From: Phanerochaete sordida
Taxonomy: Eukaryota; Basidiomycota; Agaricomycetes; Polyporales; Phanerochaetaceae
Length of the DNA: 64,000 nt
Assembly (NCBI GenBank): GCA_019973155.2
Contig: BPQB01000068.1
Coordinates: forward strand, 124,001-188,000
Direction of reading: 5' to 3'
In this document: one piece after another, positions 1 through 11,496 of the stretch
Position numbering within the stretch: the first letter of the stretch is position 1
Layout of the letters: the number at the start of each line of letters is the position of its first letter
The notes under the pieces: model-generated
Databases searched by the model: none
Seen by the model: the letters and a program-made list of their open reading frames with translations, nothing else
What the model was told of the DNA's origin: nothing
Made by a program: the position numbers and the translations under genes

Positions 1-3000
1 GCAACCCTCTCTGACATCGCACACGTCGACGACCTGAATGAGAGCGCCTTCGCGGTAATATTCAAAGACTGCCCTACGAAAGACGATCTGGCGAAGACCC
101 TGCGAGGAGTCAATCTCGCATTGAGGACCATTCGCGCTGGCTTCTCGGACGCTGTCTCTCGGTACCTGGACTTCACTGAGCCCAAAGATGCCCAGGCCCT
201 GCTTCGCAAGTCGAACGTGGTCAAGCAAGTCACGACCCTCATGTTCTCGCCTGTCGAAGCTCTACGACTGCCAGCTCAGTCTCTGATCGGTCTTGCTCTC
301 GACGGCGAATCCCGCGCGGACTGCTTTCGTGCACTGCTGGAGCTCAGCGCAGATGGCACCTTCGACGGCATGTGTACTGCGCTGCAGAACTTCATCAAGT
401 TCACAACAACGATGCCGGAGGCGTGCAACCTCTCCAAGGCGCTCGCGCTCTGCCTTACCGATGTCATCGACGTCCTGTCCTCTTCGCCCGACGGGCTCCT
501 TCATCGCACGCGCTTTCTTCAATCGTTCAAGAACTCTGGCCCTGATGTGCAGCTCCCGAAGTGGTGGGACCTCATGTGCCAGGCCCTGGTACAAATCTTC
601 TACCGCACGCCGCGCTGGGCCGATTACTTCGAGAACGAGGTGATGATCACCTGGATGCGCGACGCGCTTATCTTCGGCCGCGACATGCTCGCACAGCGGA
701 AGCTCATTGAGAGCAGCGCGCTCGCGCTCGCGCCCCAGCCGTCGGCGGCGCGCGGCAAGTCACGCATTGGCACGAAGATGGTGGACGGCCTGCAGGCGGT
801 GCTCCTCGAGCTCACACGCTGGCTCAGGCTCACGGACGAGGAGCTCCTCTTTCAGGCGTTTGCGCTCCTGCAAGCGATGCTCGCGTGCTTTCAGGAGACG
901 AAAGTCAAGCCCAGCGACGCCGCGCTGCAGAAGCTGCAGAAGCACGTCCGGGACGCGCGCACGCCAGACCCAAGGAAGCCGCAGACGCGCCTGGATGCGA
1001 CACGCGTTGACAGGCTGCAGAACGTCATTAGCACGTTCGAGGAGAAAGAGGAGGATGACGACGAAATTCAGATCATCTCGCACACGATCGTTGGCCCCTC
1101 AGAGCGACGCAAGGAGAAGGAGAAGGCTAAGGCTAAAGAGAAAGCGAGGAAGGAACTGAAACCGACGACGCTGCCATCTGGGCCTTCCAAGGTCAAGACC
1201 CCCTTCCCCTCACGACCCGCTGCTCGCCCCGAGCATATCCGACGCCCTTCGGGCAAGTCTGGTATCAGCAGTTACTTCACGGGCGATGACCAAAAGAAGC
1301 TCGAGGCTGCCTCAAGCATGCCCAGGTTCAGCAGATCCACGACCGCTACGTCAAAGCCGTCCAAGTCCTCTACAATGCCGAAGCCCTCTCGCGATACCGC
1401 TGACGACGCGAGGTCGGAGGCGTCGTCGCTCGGGGGCTCTGCTGCGCCCTCGTCTGCTGCACCTTCCAGCGACGAGTCCGACAGCGACGATGGCGAAGAG
1501 GGCGGGCTGGCTGCCCTCGCAAAGCTGCAGAAGACACCCACGATCAAGAAGGCTCCTGAGCGGCGGCAGGTCAAGATGCTGGACCTTCCCGGCACCGCGC
1601 ATAATCCTGCCATCGACAGGATGAACCAGAGGTCGGCCCGCGAAGAGGCCCGTCGCGCTACTCTCCGTCTCAAACCTGACATCACACGCTTACATCGCTT
1701 CATGCTGTCTTGGAGCTATGACCACGACGGGCCTGAACCCCCAGGCGAGAAGCTTCAATTGCTCGCTGTGCCCGACAGTTTCAGGGACGAGGAACACTAT
1801 CGGCGGGTCTTCGAGCCTCTGCTCCTCAGCGAATGTTGGGCACAGATCCAGTCGTCGAAAACGGACGGGAAGAAGGACGAGCAGTATTCCTGCTCAATTA
1901 TCACCCGGCAGTACAGCGGCGACGACTGGATCGACCTCGACATCACGATTACCGACAGCGTACAGAGAGACTGGATGCTCACCGACGCTGATCTCGTATT
2001 GCTTCGTCATCCCGACAACCGGAAGAACGTCATGTGCAAGGTTCAGAACTACCGCTGGACCCCGATGAGCATCAACGCCACTTTGCGGATGGGGACGTCT
2101 CAAGAAGGACCAGGTCCGCAAATTGGCTCGACGTGGATGCTCAGCAAAATTACAAGGTACGCTATCGCATATACCCACTACCGCCTGTGCTAATTTCATT
2201 TTAGTCTCACGACTGTCCATCGAGAGTATGCCGCTCTTATGGCCTTGCCCTATTACGAGCTCTGCCCGGTAATCTTGAGGCCCAATCTGCCTCCGCCAGC
2301 AAGAACAAACCCGAACGAGGTCAGCGAGACCATGAGGGCATACAACCTGAACGAACCGCAAGCCAATGCTATTCTCAGTTCTTTGCGAACCGACGGGTTT
2401 TCTCTGATTCAAGGGTTAGTTCATAGCACCAAGCGTTTGTGGACCGTTGGACTGAATATGCAATTGTAGCCCTCCGGGAACAGGAAAGACATCAACGATT
2501 TGCGGCCTTGTGCAGGCGTTCTTGGCGAAACGTGGTCGGGCAGCTACCGCTATTCATGCAGGGCGCAATGCCGGCCCGGCGGACAAAGAGCCCAAGAAGA
2601 AGATACTCCTTTGCGCTCCGAGTAATGCTGCCATAGACGAGATCACCTTCCGACTCAAGGAGGGCGTATCTGGCCCAGGGCGACAGCTGACGGTCCCGAA
2701 GGTCGTACGGACAGGTGGAAATAAAGTGGGCCTTTCAGTCCGCGATGTCACGCTCGACTACCTCGTGGAGCAAAGGCTGAACGCGGACAAATCGGCGAAG
2801 GCGAACACTCAGGACGTGGGCAGCGAGCTCGCCCGGCTGCGCTCGCGGCTTGAGGCGGTGAAGCAGGCCCGCGAGGCGAAGCGTGCCGAACTGCTCGCCG
2901 TGCACGACAACACCGCGCGGACGCTACAGCTCGAAGAGGACATCAGGGCTCTTAACAAGGAGCGAACGGGCCTCACATCCCAGCTGGACAAGCTCCGCGA

Positions 3001-4752
3001 CCAGCAGAAGTCCGACCGCCGCACTCTTGATGCAGTCAGCAGGAGAATCCGCGCAGAGGTCCTTATGGATGCAGATGTCATTTGCACTACGCTCGCAGGC
3101 GCTGGTCATGATACTCTGGAGCCATACGACTTTGAAATGGTGGTCATTGACGAGGCTGCTCAAGCCGTGGAGCTGAGCTCGCTGATTCCACTCAAGTATC
3201 GTTGCCAGCGATGCGTCATGGTAGGAGGTACGTACAAAGCTCAGCTGCCCTATCACATACTCTGACCGCTGTCTAGATCCTCAGCAACTGCCTCCGACTG
3301 TTCAGTCGCAGCAGGTACGGGACGCTATGCTCCTAGAGTAGCTTAGCGCTAACTTCTTTCCAAGGCTGCGAGCTATGGCTATAATCAGTCGCTGTTCGTC
3401 AGGCTACAGAAGCATCGTCCAGAAGCTGTACATCTTCTCAGGTGAGCTATGGAGAACAAGGATAGATGACATGTGCTCACGCTCCGAGTCCAGCATTCAG
3501 TATCGTATGCACCCAGATATCAGCGTACTGCCAAGTCAGCTGTTTTATAACGGTAGGCTGCTCGACGGTCCAGACATGGCCGCCAAGACGCAGAAGCCAT
3601 GGCACATCCATCCCAAATTTGGGGCGTATCGCTTCTATAACGTCCATCGCGGTGTCGAATCGACTGCATCGCACTCGTATCTAAACCAAGCCGAGGCCGA
3701 GGTCGCGGTGGCCTTGTACAACCGGTTACGACAGGAGTTCAAATCTCACGATTTCGACTACAAGGTCGGCGTGGTCACGATGTACAGGGCGCAGATGCTC
3801 GAGCTGCGCCGCGCCTTCGAACGTCGCTTCGGCGCCGACATTCACGGGCTCGTCGACTTCAACACTGTCGACGGTTTCCAAGGACAGGAGAAGGAGATCA
3901 TCATACTTTCCTGCGTCCGCGCTGGACCCGGTGTGGAGAGAGTTGGGTTCTTGCGAGGTCAGCTTATAACGACCATGCTGGCTAGCGACATAAGCTGACC
4001 CTTTCTCAGACGTACGGCGAATGAACGTCGCGCTGACGCGTGCAAAGTCCTCCATATTTATTCTGGGCAATGCCGCTACGCTGGAGAGGAGCGACGAAGA
4101 CTGGCGCAAGATTGTGACCGATGCTCGCGAGCGATCATGTCTACTCGATGTACAGTGCCCGTTACCCCCAGGTCTCCGATGATGTGCTTACAAACCGATT
4201 CTTTCAGGTCGATGTCACATTTTTCACGAGTGCGTCGTCCGTAACTACTGCGACGAAAGCACCTGCTGCAAGATCAAGAGTGCCAAGCCGGCAGCTGGCA
4301 CAGCCTCAACCTCCGCATGACCTGGCGACACCGCAACAGCTGGCCGCTGTGAATCAACGTGCTGCTCCGCCAACCGTCGTTTCGACCCCAGATTTCACAC
4401 CCGAGCGGATCGCAAGCCCGGCCATGGCTGATCAAGCGTCTACTCCGACACCAGCAGCTTTGTCAAGTGTCACAGCGCAGAGCACTGTCCCACCCGTGCA
4501 GGCTGGCCAGAAGCGTCCAGCGGACGAACAGGACCCCGCGGGCCCCGAAGTCAAACGCAGACCACCGCCACCTGCGGACGGCCCACGACAGCCGCCGAAG
4601 CCTAAGCTACCGCCCGTTCGCGAAAAAAAGAAACCGAGTATATTTATGCCATCGAAGGTGAGCTCAGTGTATTCTTTTTATATCGCGATCGTTGACACTG
4701 CATATAGCGGCCGCCTCCTGGAGGGTCAGGGCCGTCCGTTCGTAGAGTCTAG
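1..4752 (+). CDS. SEN1: Sen1-type superfamily 1 RNA/DNA helicase, 5' end outside window
   Basis: ATP-dependent 5'-3' RNA/DNA helicase of the Sen1/senataxin family, which acts in the nucleus on transcription termination and R-loop removal. The frame is open from base 1, so the gene begins upstream. The first 2.1 kb encodes the helical Sen1 N-terminal region followed by a charged linker. After an intron at 2157-2204 comes the helicase core: Walker A (GPPGTGKTST) is created by splicing out 2415-2469, a coiled-coil stalk follows at about 2800-3030, then motif II (VIDEAAQA, about 3144), the DPQQLPPT motif after the 3228-3276 intron, QYRMHP at about 3498, the VDGFQGQEKE motif at about 3870 and NVALTRAK at about 4025. 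The tail is proline/lysine rich and low in complexity; splicing out about 4658-4707 gives the stop at 4750-4752. Family assignment is firm; the last exon join is by eye. Confidence 0.93.
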
Positions 4753-5367
4753 TTTTCTATCTTTACATCTAGAGGGATCCACCGCTTCCGCTGCATTGTA
4801 CAATAACCGCAATTTATCACTGACAACCTAATCAGACCATGCCCTACGCTTCACGGATCCTGTCAAGCTGCCACTTCGGCGATATTTATGCTTATTGCCA
4901 GCGCAATACGCGTAGTAGGAGCAGGTCGTCGCTGGTGAGCATCAAAGGTTATATGGAGCTCACTCGCTACATGCTTGATTATTGTATACGTCTAGGTTGT
5001 GAGATGTATCCGGTCCGGGATCGGCAGTGCGCCTCTCACCGACTGCAATATTCCAGCGGCTTAGTCGGCGTCTGGTTCACGAACTTCCGGATAGTCGGAT
5101 GGCGCTTTTGCACAGTAACCAGGCGCCACAACGTTGCTTTGCCCGCCACCTGGTATGCTACCTGGACCGTCGCGCCGCGAAGTGCTCGCTTCTGAGGGCA
5201 TCTTTCGCATGGACTCAGGAAGCACCCGCTGGTCTGATTTCCAGATGATTTCCAGCTGTGGAGATAAGACCCTCGACGTGCAGCGGCACGTCGACCTACA
5301 TGCACTAGAGTGCCGCGCTCTGTCGGTATTCGGAGCGCTGACGCCAAGTTTCTCCGCGGAGTAGCTT
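4753..5367. other. intergenic, no confident gene
   Basis: Contains short open stretches in several frames. A run around 5130-5340 has a coding-like look but changes frame and carries stops; it may be a decayed 5' part of the damaged gene that follows. No RNA gene seen. Confidence 0.4.
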
Positions 5368-6622
5368 GACTTTGATTGGCATCGACGTCTTCTTGTATAG
5401 CGCCACGCCCCGACCGTGCAGGATCAACATTGGTGACGTGAGTTCCCTTCGCGCAATCCGCTTGTCCTCCTACTAATTACAAGGTTTGGCCTCTGTGGTG
5501 TCCAGATCTACAAACGCCCGACCATCAGCCCTTCGCGGGAGGGTGTCCCGCTATTTTGGGCGTTTGAAGACCGGAAGCAGACCGTCGTGCTTGAGGACGG
5601 TGGGGGCATGGCGGCGCATGCGACGGAACGCCCAAGGTGAACCCTCGCTGGCAGCATGCGCTTGCTGTCTGAGGCAGCCCGCGGCCCTCGGAGAGCTGTC
5701 GGGCCACAGCTATCGGGTGTCCTACCGGGGCGTGCGCGCTACCCGCAGAAGACGCTACGAACACCATCCTGGATGGATGCGCACCTGCTTGTCGGGCACG
5801 CTTCTTCGTGTCCATTCAGGGTGCAGTACGTCGAGTCCTGGACGGAAGACCAGGTGAAGAGAATTTATAAACCGAGCAGCATGTAGGCGAGCCCTCAGTT
5901 CTGCGCCCTCACAGCAATATGCCCACCACTGTAAGTCAATACCTCCTCTGCGCAGTAGTCTTTTTGACGGTCCTTGCGATTAGCGAAACGTCCACTTCGT
6001 TACAGATTATCCTCGCAATGTCCAAAACGGCCTTCCAGGAATGATAGTACCTCAGTTTGTCTACGAGGCGCCCCGCCCCACTGGACATGCCCGTGATGAG
6101 GCACTTCCTACGCTCATGTTCCATTCCGCCGATGGTACGCTGGGCGTACGCGTTCAAGACGTCCTTGATGGCAGGGCACACATAGCCCGCGCGGAAGATG
6201 CTCCTCGGCTGTCATTGACAGGGACGAGAGTGAGTCTCAGAATATGCGTATGTACCATCATATTTGCAATCCTCATTGGCTCATCTGAGTGCTAGTGGCC
6301 CGGATACGAGGACTGGACATTCAACAACGCCATCAACTTGTTTGATAGCACGCCTGCAAAGAAGCCTGTCAAACTCGCCCGGATCGTCGATAAGATTGCG
6401 CTTGCAGTCAGTGCATTCTACAGTGTGCGTGTCCGAAGTTGAGCTTACTGCAAAATAAAATGTGGTACTGACATAGATCGACAGGAAATGGGCACTGTAA
6501 CCGCGAAGGACGATGGCGCTTGGGATGTGCGCAGGATTCCTTTGGAGTCTCTGTATCTTGTCGAATTGCGCCAGGTGCTTCAGGCCAGCTGGCAGCCTGT
6601 CATCTGCGCAGACATCCATTGA
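5368..6622 (+). pseudogene. lineage-specific fungal hypothetical gene, apparently damaged
   Basis: A series of coding-like exons separated by plausible introns: LIGIDVFLYSATPR (about 5373), a block with LFWAFEDRKQ at about 5550, WTEDQVKRIYKPSSM at about 5840-5886, MIVPQFVYEAP at about 6041, WPGYEDWTFNNAINLFD after an intron ending at about 6296, and a final exon from about 6485 with LYLVELRQVLQASWQP ending at TGA 6620-6622. The composition resembles widespread Agaricomycete hypothetical proteins of unknown function (from memory, unverified). I found no initiator ATG in frame near the first exon, the exon ending in KPSSM runs straight into a TAG at 5884-5886, and the 5' region changes frame. 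It may therefore be a pseudogene, or a gene whose introns I have misplaced. No catalytic motif is recognisable. Confidence 0.45.
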
Positions 6623-7742
6623 GGTGTTACAGAGCTGCGACAACTCCATTTTGCGCCGCACGAATGTACGTCTAGCTTGAGAACCACTCTATCTACGGGC
6701 CGTCTATCTTCCAATCTTATGATGATTTTCAATGCATTCAATTTGCGTTCAATTCATGCGTGGACGAGCTCGGGGTCGACGGGCGCTGGCGTTGTGGCGC
6801 CCGGCGGGTACGCGTCAATCTTCGTTCCGACAGGGTTCGTCCTAACCACGAGAGCGTTGTTGGGCAATGTAGCCGCACGCACCTTCAACGCATATGGACA
6901 CCACCCAGGCTTTTGTCGCAGATTTCTGCCTGCATTTTTCAGCAGCCAGCCAGTAGCCAGTCGGAGGCCAACTCCCCTGACAATTTGAACGCAGAGCGCG
7001 CGGTAACCGCCAGAATATAACTCGGTATCGCCGCCGTCGACTACCGATGCTTGGTTCGACAGTCAGGATAGACTCTTCGCAAATCCAGTACGTATCTCGG
7101 CCTTCCAACAGTTTCTATCGTTGATGCGAAGGGCTTAGCTTGGATTGTGAGGCTTGCCTGATGCTGAACGAGTCACTCAGCGGCTACCGAGCATCCACCT
7201 CGGACGGGATACCACAGGAATGTCAACAGCCTGAGATTTCTTACCAGATTACGAAGCAGGAACTGTGTCGCAGCCGCGTCGGTGGTCTGCACGCTGCATA
7301 CAGGAACACCGAGCGAGGCCGGTAAATGGACGGAAACAACCGGAAGCGTGAGGCGTCGGCATTTCGACGGTCCCTGAGCAACTCTTTTCGACGAGAGCCC
7401 TATCTAAGAATCCTGCAACACCTGAAGGCCGAACAGCCCGTCGGTGCTTCGACATTGTTAGTCATTGACTGTACTCGCTGCAGCCACTAGACGAAGCGTA
7501 GCAAGCGTCTGCCAACTTGGTGGCTTACCGTGAGGATACCGTGGCTCCTCTCGAGGGCCCTTTCATGAATTCAACAGTCACCCCTTTACTAATGCAGGGG
7601 CGGGTTACACAGTGTCGCGCTATCGCGCCTGCCAGAGGCTTCCGTCGGCGGCGGCGGACGACTGACTGACAAGCCACCATGTGTAATTGTCGAGGAACCT
7701 TCCTTGTCCCTACCTCCTCCGTCGCCCGCGAGAGGCCTCTGA
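6623..7742. other. intergenic, no confident gene
   Basis: About 1.1 kb with only short, poorly coding open frames on both strands. It includes the promoter of the SDR gene at its right end. No RNA gene or clear transposon ends seen. Confidence 0.5.
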
Positions 7743-7749
7743 TATAAAA
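7743..7749 (+). promoter_or_regulatory. TATA box of the SDR reductase gene
   Basis: Exact TATAAAA 94 bp before the chosen ATG at 7843, followed by a pyrimidine-rich leader, a common arrangement for inducible fungal promoters. Confidence 0.6.
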
Positions 7750-7842
7750 GGTAGCGACACTGAAGTGTCGCAGGCATCTCAACGCATTCCTATCTACCCA
7801 ATCCTCACCCTATCTCATCCTCATATCTACGCCAGCTCTGAC

Positions 7843-9025
7843 ATGCCTGCTGTTACCAAAGGCAAGGTCCTCGTCACCGGCTGCAACGGCTTCGTGGCTC
7901 TTTGGGTTGTCAAACAGCTCTTGGAGGACGGATATGCCGTTCGCGGCACTGTTCGAAGGGAGTCCGCCACACCTTACGTCAAGGATCTCTTCAAGAGCTA
8001 TGGTGATCGCTTCGAGGTCATGATCGTCCCCGACATCACTAAGGTACGTCACCATGAGTGGGTTCAAGATTTTGACAGTGCTGATCTTGCCTCTAGGAGC
8101 ACGCGTTTGACGAAGTGGTTAAGGGCATCGACGCCATCGAACATCTCGCGTCGCCCTTCTACCTCACCGCCGACGACCCGCAGGAGATCATCGGGCCTGC
8201 CGTCGCGGGCACCGTGGGCATCTTGCAGTCCGCACTCGCGCACGCGAACGATACCGTGCGACGCGTCGTGATCACCTCCTCCTGCGCTGCGGTGCTCACC
8301 GACGACCCGGACCTTTCGAAGTCGCGCACGTTCGACGAGACGCACTGGAACGAGCACGCGATGCGCGACGTCGCCGAACGCGGGCGCGCCGCGAGCCAGC
8401 CGAGCAAGTACCAGGCGAGCAAGACCCTCGCTGAACGTGCCGCATGGGACTTCGACGTCGTCGCCCTCAACCCGCCCTTTATCTACGGCCCCTGGCTGCA
8501 CGAGGTCAAGACCGCGGAGCAGCTCAACACGTCGATGCTCGCGTTCTACAACACGGTCATCAAAGGGACGAAGACCCCAGAGCAGCTCGCGCGCGAAGGG
8601 TGTGTTCAGTTTCTATGTCGCTTGATGGCTTGATACTGATGAGCGAGGGCCCTGTCAGGCAATCCTGGGTCGATGTACGTGACATCGCTGTCGCGCATTC
8701 TCGTGCGCTCCAGCGCGAAGAGGCAGGTGACGAGCGTATCATCGTTAGCAGTGGTCCCTGGAATTGGCAGGATTTCGGTGCGTAGACTCGGGTCGATCTT
8801 CGTTCGTTTGATATCATCTCATGCACTATTGCTGTAGTCAATGCGGCACGCAAAGTCGAGCCCAGTCTGCCTGCAGGTAACACCGCATACAGCTCGGAGA
8901 CGGCTGTGTACCACACTTGCTTTGACAACGGGAAGAGCAAGCGTTTGCTCGGTATGGACTACCGCACCATGGATGAGGCGACGCGAGATATCATCGCGCA
9001 GTTCCGGGAGAAAGGTTGGTTGTAG
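7843..9025 (+). CDS. NAD(P)-dependent extended SDR reductase (dihydroflavonol/aldehyde reductase-like)
   Basis: Cytosolic oxidoreductase of the extended short-chain dehydrogenase family, related to ketoreductase Gre2 and dihydroflavonol or cinnamoyl-CoA reductases; it probably reduces an aldehyde or ketone with NADPH. The N-terminus carries a Rossmann motif (VTGCNGFVALWV, residues about 9-20) and the basic RGTVRR segment expected for NADPH. Later come VITSSCAAV, the active-site YQASK (Tyr and Lys of the SDR dyad) and NPPFIYGPW. Introns at 8044-8096, 8600-8658 and 8778-8837 restore one frame ending in TAG 9023-9025. A TATA box lies 94 bp upstream of the ATG. The first glycine motif is TGCNGF rather than TGxxGF/TGxxGxxG exactly; this is a normal variant in fungi. 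Substrate cannot be inferred. Confidence 0.9.
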
Positions 9026-9612
9026 TAATGTGGTGTAGTCCAGTACTCGAGTGGTCCAGGCTCCTTACGCTTCATTCGTGATGTATACGCGTGACACTAC
9101 CTTACGCTCCATATCATGGCGAACGCGACAATATGCACCCCGAGGCGGTTTCCATGTGACGGTATATCAATGTGGTAGCTTGCGCGTTCTCATGGGCGAA
9201 CGACGTCGACGCCATTTTAAAACATCAACCATCAAAACCTTGTGCATACTGGCATGCAAATTCCCCCTAGCTCGCCCTCAGGATTCCCTGCCGCCCCCAA
9301 AGCCTTGTGGAGGTCTGGTAAATAGTGTGGTGGGATCGTATCAGTAATGGATGCTTTGAGTCATCACCCTGTGCCGATTCTGGCGTGAGGCAATCCCGAA
9401 GATGTCCTCGAATTCGGGATTCAAAGTAAATCCAGCACTTTAACGAAGAATCTAGTGGCTAGCAGGGATTCTCATTTTTTGAAAATGGAAAAGGGGCGAG
9501 ACGACTAGCATTCATAGGCGGTGTATAGAGCTGATGAGTTTATAAGGTCGGCATATACAGTCTCAGCACGGGTTATGGAAGAAACGCGCATAATCAGCCG
9601 CCATTATAGAAA
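9026..9612. other. intergenic between convergent genes
   Basis: 587 bp holding the 3' regions of the SDR gene and the convergently transcribed dienelactone hydrolase gene. No gene or structured repeat seen. Confidence 0.55.
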
Positions 9613-10677
9613 TCAAGGATGCAGCGTCTTCACAAACCACTCAGCGGTTTGCTCCAGTGCAGCCCTGTACGCTTCAACGACTTTTGTAACCTTTGGATTT
9701 GGGCGAGTCGCAAAGCCGTGAACCGTTCCTGGCGACACAATGTCAGGGCGCATTCGCGCTAGGATGAACTTGCGCATAACGCACCAGGATAGTCCCTAAA
9801 TTCGTACTCTACGGCCTTCTCCGTCCCTTTCCGCGCCTCTAGATGCTCCTCGGCCTGCCTTCGCAACGCCGGCGTGAACATCTTGTCCGCTGTTCCGAGT
9901 GCGGTCAGGCCAATAATGTTCCACAAACGCCAGCTGGAAAATACCGCACCTTCCGCACACACAAAGGCCACAGGCACACGCAGCGCCGCAATCGATTCGA
10001 TGTCGTTCACAGACGGGTGGCACGCGACGAGGGCGTCGAGCAGCCCGGCGGCGCTGAGCCGCAAACACACCGCGCCACCGTAGCAGTAGCCGACGCCGCC
10101 GAGCTTCTCGTACTTCTTCTCGGCGCGAAGCTTTGTGAGGAACTGCGTAGAGGCACAGGTAACGATTTGTCAGCATGGGCAGCGTGACAAAGAGTTGAGA
10201 GTACACACAGCGGTCGCGCGCGGGTCGACGACGTCGGCGTAGACCGCGCGCACGCGTTTGCGACGGAGCACCATGAACCACGTCATACGCAGCTTGCGCA
10301 TGAGCGAGAGCTTGTCATTTGGGTTGCCTGTGTCGGGGAGCAGCGGCTCGAGCTCCGCAGACGAAAATGGCGGACGTCCTATGCGCACGGGTCAGCATTC
10401 TGGGCACGGTAACGGCACAACTAGAGGAGGGGGGCGCACCGTCAAACAGGTCCGGGACCCACACGTCGCAACCTACACGCTGTGCGAGCTCGTCCGCGAT
10501 GATTTTGGGGTTCTTAATCCCGAGGCCGAAGATGTCGGTGAAGACAACGATCGCGCGCGACGGGGTGTCCTCTGTGCCGCTCTTGGACTCGGGCGCGGGC
10601 GCAAAGTACGCCCCTTCGACGAGCTGGCCGCGCGGCTCGCCCTCGAGGAGGTAGCCCTGGTAGCAGTGGCACTTCAT
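9613..10677 (-). CDS. dienelactone hydrolase family protein
   Basis: Alpha/beta hydrolase of the dienelactone hydrolase family (yeast Aim2-like); family members hydrolyse lactone or ester bonds, sometimes in aromatic catabolism. Reading on the minus strand, the start MKCHCYQGYLLEG at 10677 is followed by IVVFTDIFGLGIKNPK and VWVPDLFDG. The nucleophile elbow GYCYGG with catalytic Cys lies at about 10083-10100. HPSVND follows, and HGFATRPNP near 9710 supplies the catalytic His. The stop is at 9613-9615. Introns lie at about 10438-10380, 10198-10145 and 9765-9720. A longer upstream ATG (10719) is possible, but the chosen start matches the family N-terminus. The physiological substrate is unknown. 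The gene is convergent with the SDR reductase but I see no evidence of a shared pathway. Confidence 0.87.
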
Positions 10678-11496
10678 GGACAGCGGGTGTGGAAAGAGCA
10701 AGAGGAGAGAGAGGTGCAAGCAGCGTTCGACGGCTTACGCTCAAGACCAGAGGCGGAGCAATTGCTAGCTGCTTGGGGATCGTTTCCCCAATGCTTGGTC
10801 GGTGCATGGAAGACGCCATGGTGAGTTCGATAGGAAGCTTGAATTGCCATATCTACGTTTTGAAGGTCAGAAATCGGCAGAAAGACTGCAGCATGCACAT
10901 ACAAGCGGGGCTATCTCCGCATGAACGTAATCACATTCGTTCGAGGTTGTAGCAGCGGGAATGGGCAATCCAAGAAGCTTCCCTGCAGCGTCAGCCGTAG
11001 GGGATCATCCCTCAGGTCGCAAGGGGGCGTCTGACTTGGTCAACACGACGACATGAGAGACGAATCCTCAGGGCCATTTCTGCCCGACGCCACAACGGTG
11101 GCGGCTAGGAAGCCAGGCGTGATGCGACGTCGTTGCGCCTGCTGAAAATTAGCGTAACACGTCATGCATACGCACAAAGGAATACTCACCAGATGCTTGC
11201 TTATAAAGAGTATTTCTATGAGAGCTCAATCTAATGGACATGTTGTAGTTTGCCTTTGAGTGGCACGGTTCAGTCTACTATGATGTCGGGGTATGTCGAG
11301 ACGCGAACAAGCCGCCAAAGTTGCTGGGGAAAGCAGCGGGCTACAACCAGTAGGGAGTACTGATTAATCTCAGAGCCATTATACACTTGCCACGATGTGT
11401 CCGCGTTGGCGGGAAGTGAGCACAGGTCGGTGTTCGAGTCTGACTCCGGCTGAGCCCTCTTGAGTCGCGTGCACGTGTAGGCGCCCATATACGCCA
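10678..11496. other. intergenic between divergent genes
   Basis: About 0.8 kb upstream region shared by the dienelactone hydrolase (-) and the Arc1-like gene (+). Only short open frames; no recognised RNA or repeat. Confidence 0.5.

Noticed and set aside
10258..10824. 188-codon plus-strand open frame
   Set aside because: Lies antisense to the dienelactone hydrolase exons; its composition mirrors the real gene and it has no motif.
11390..11480. GGTGTTCGAGTCTGACTCC segment considered as a tRNA 3' half
   Set aside because: No matching 5' half or anticodon arm upstream, and no terminator-like T-run.
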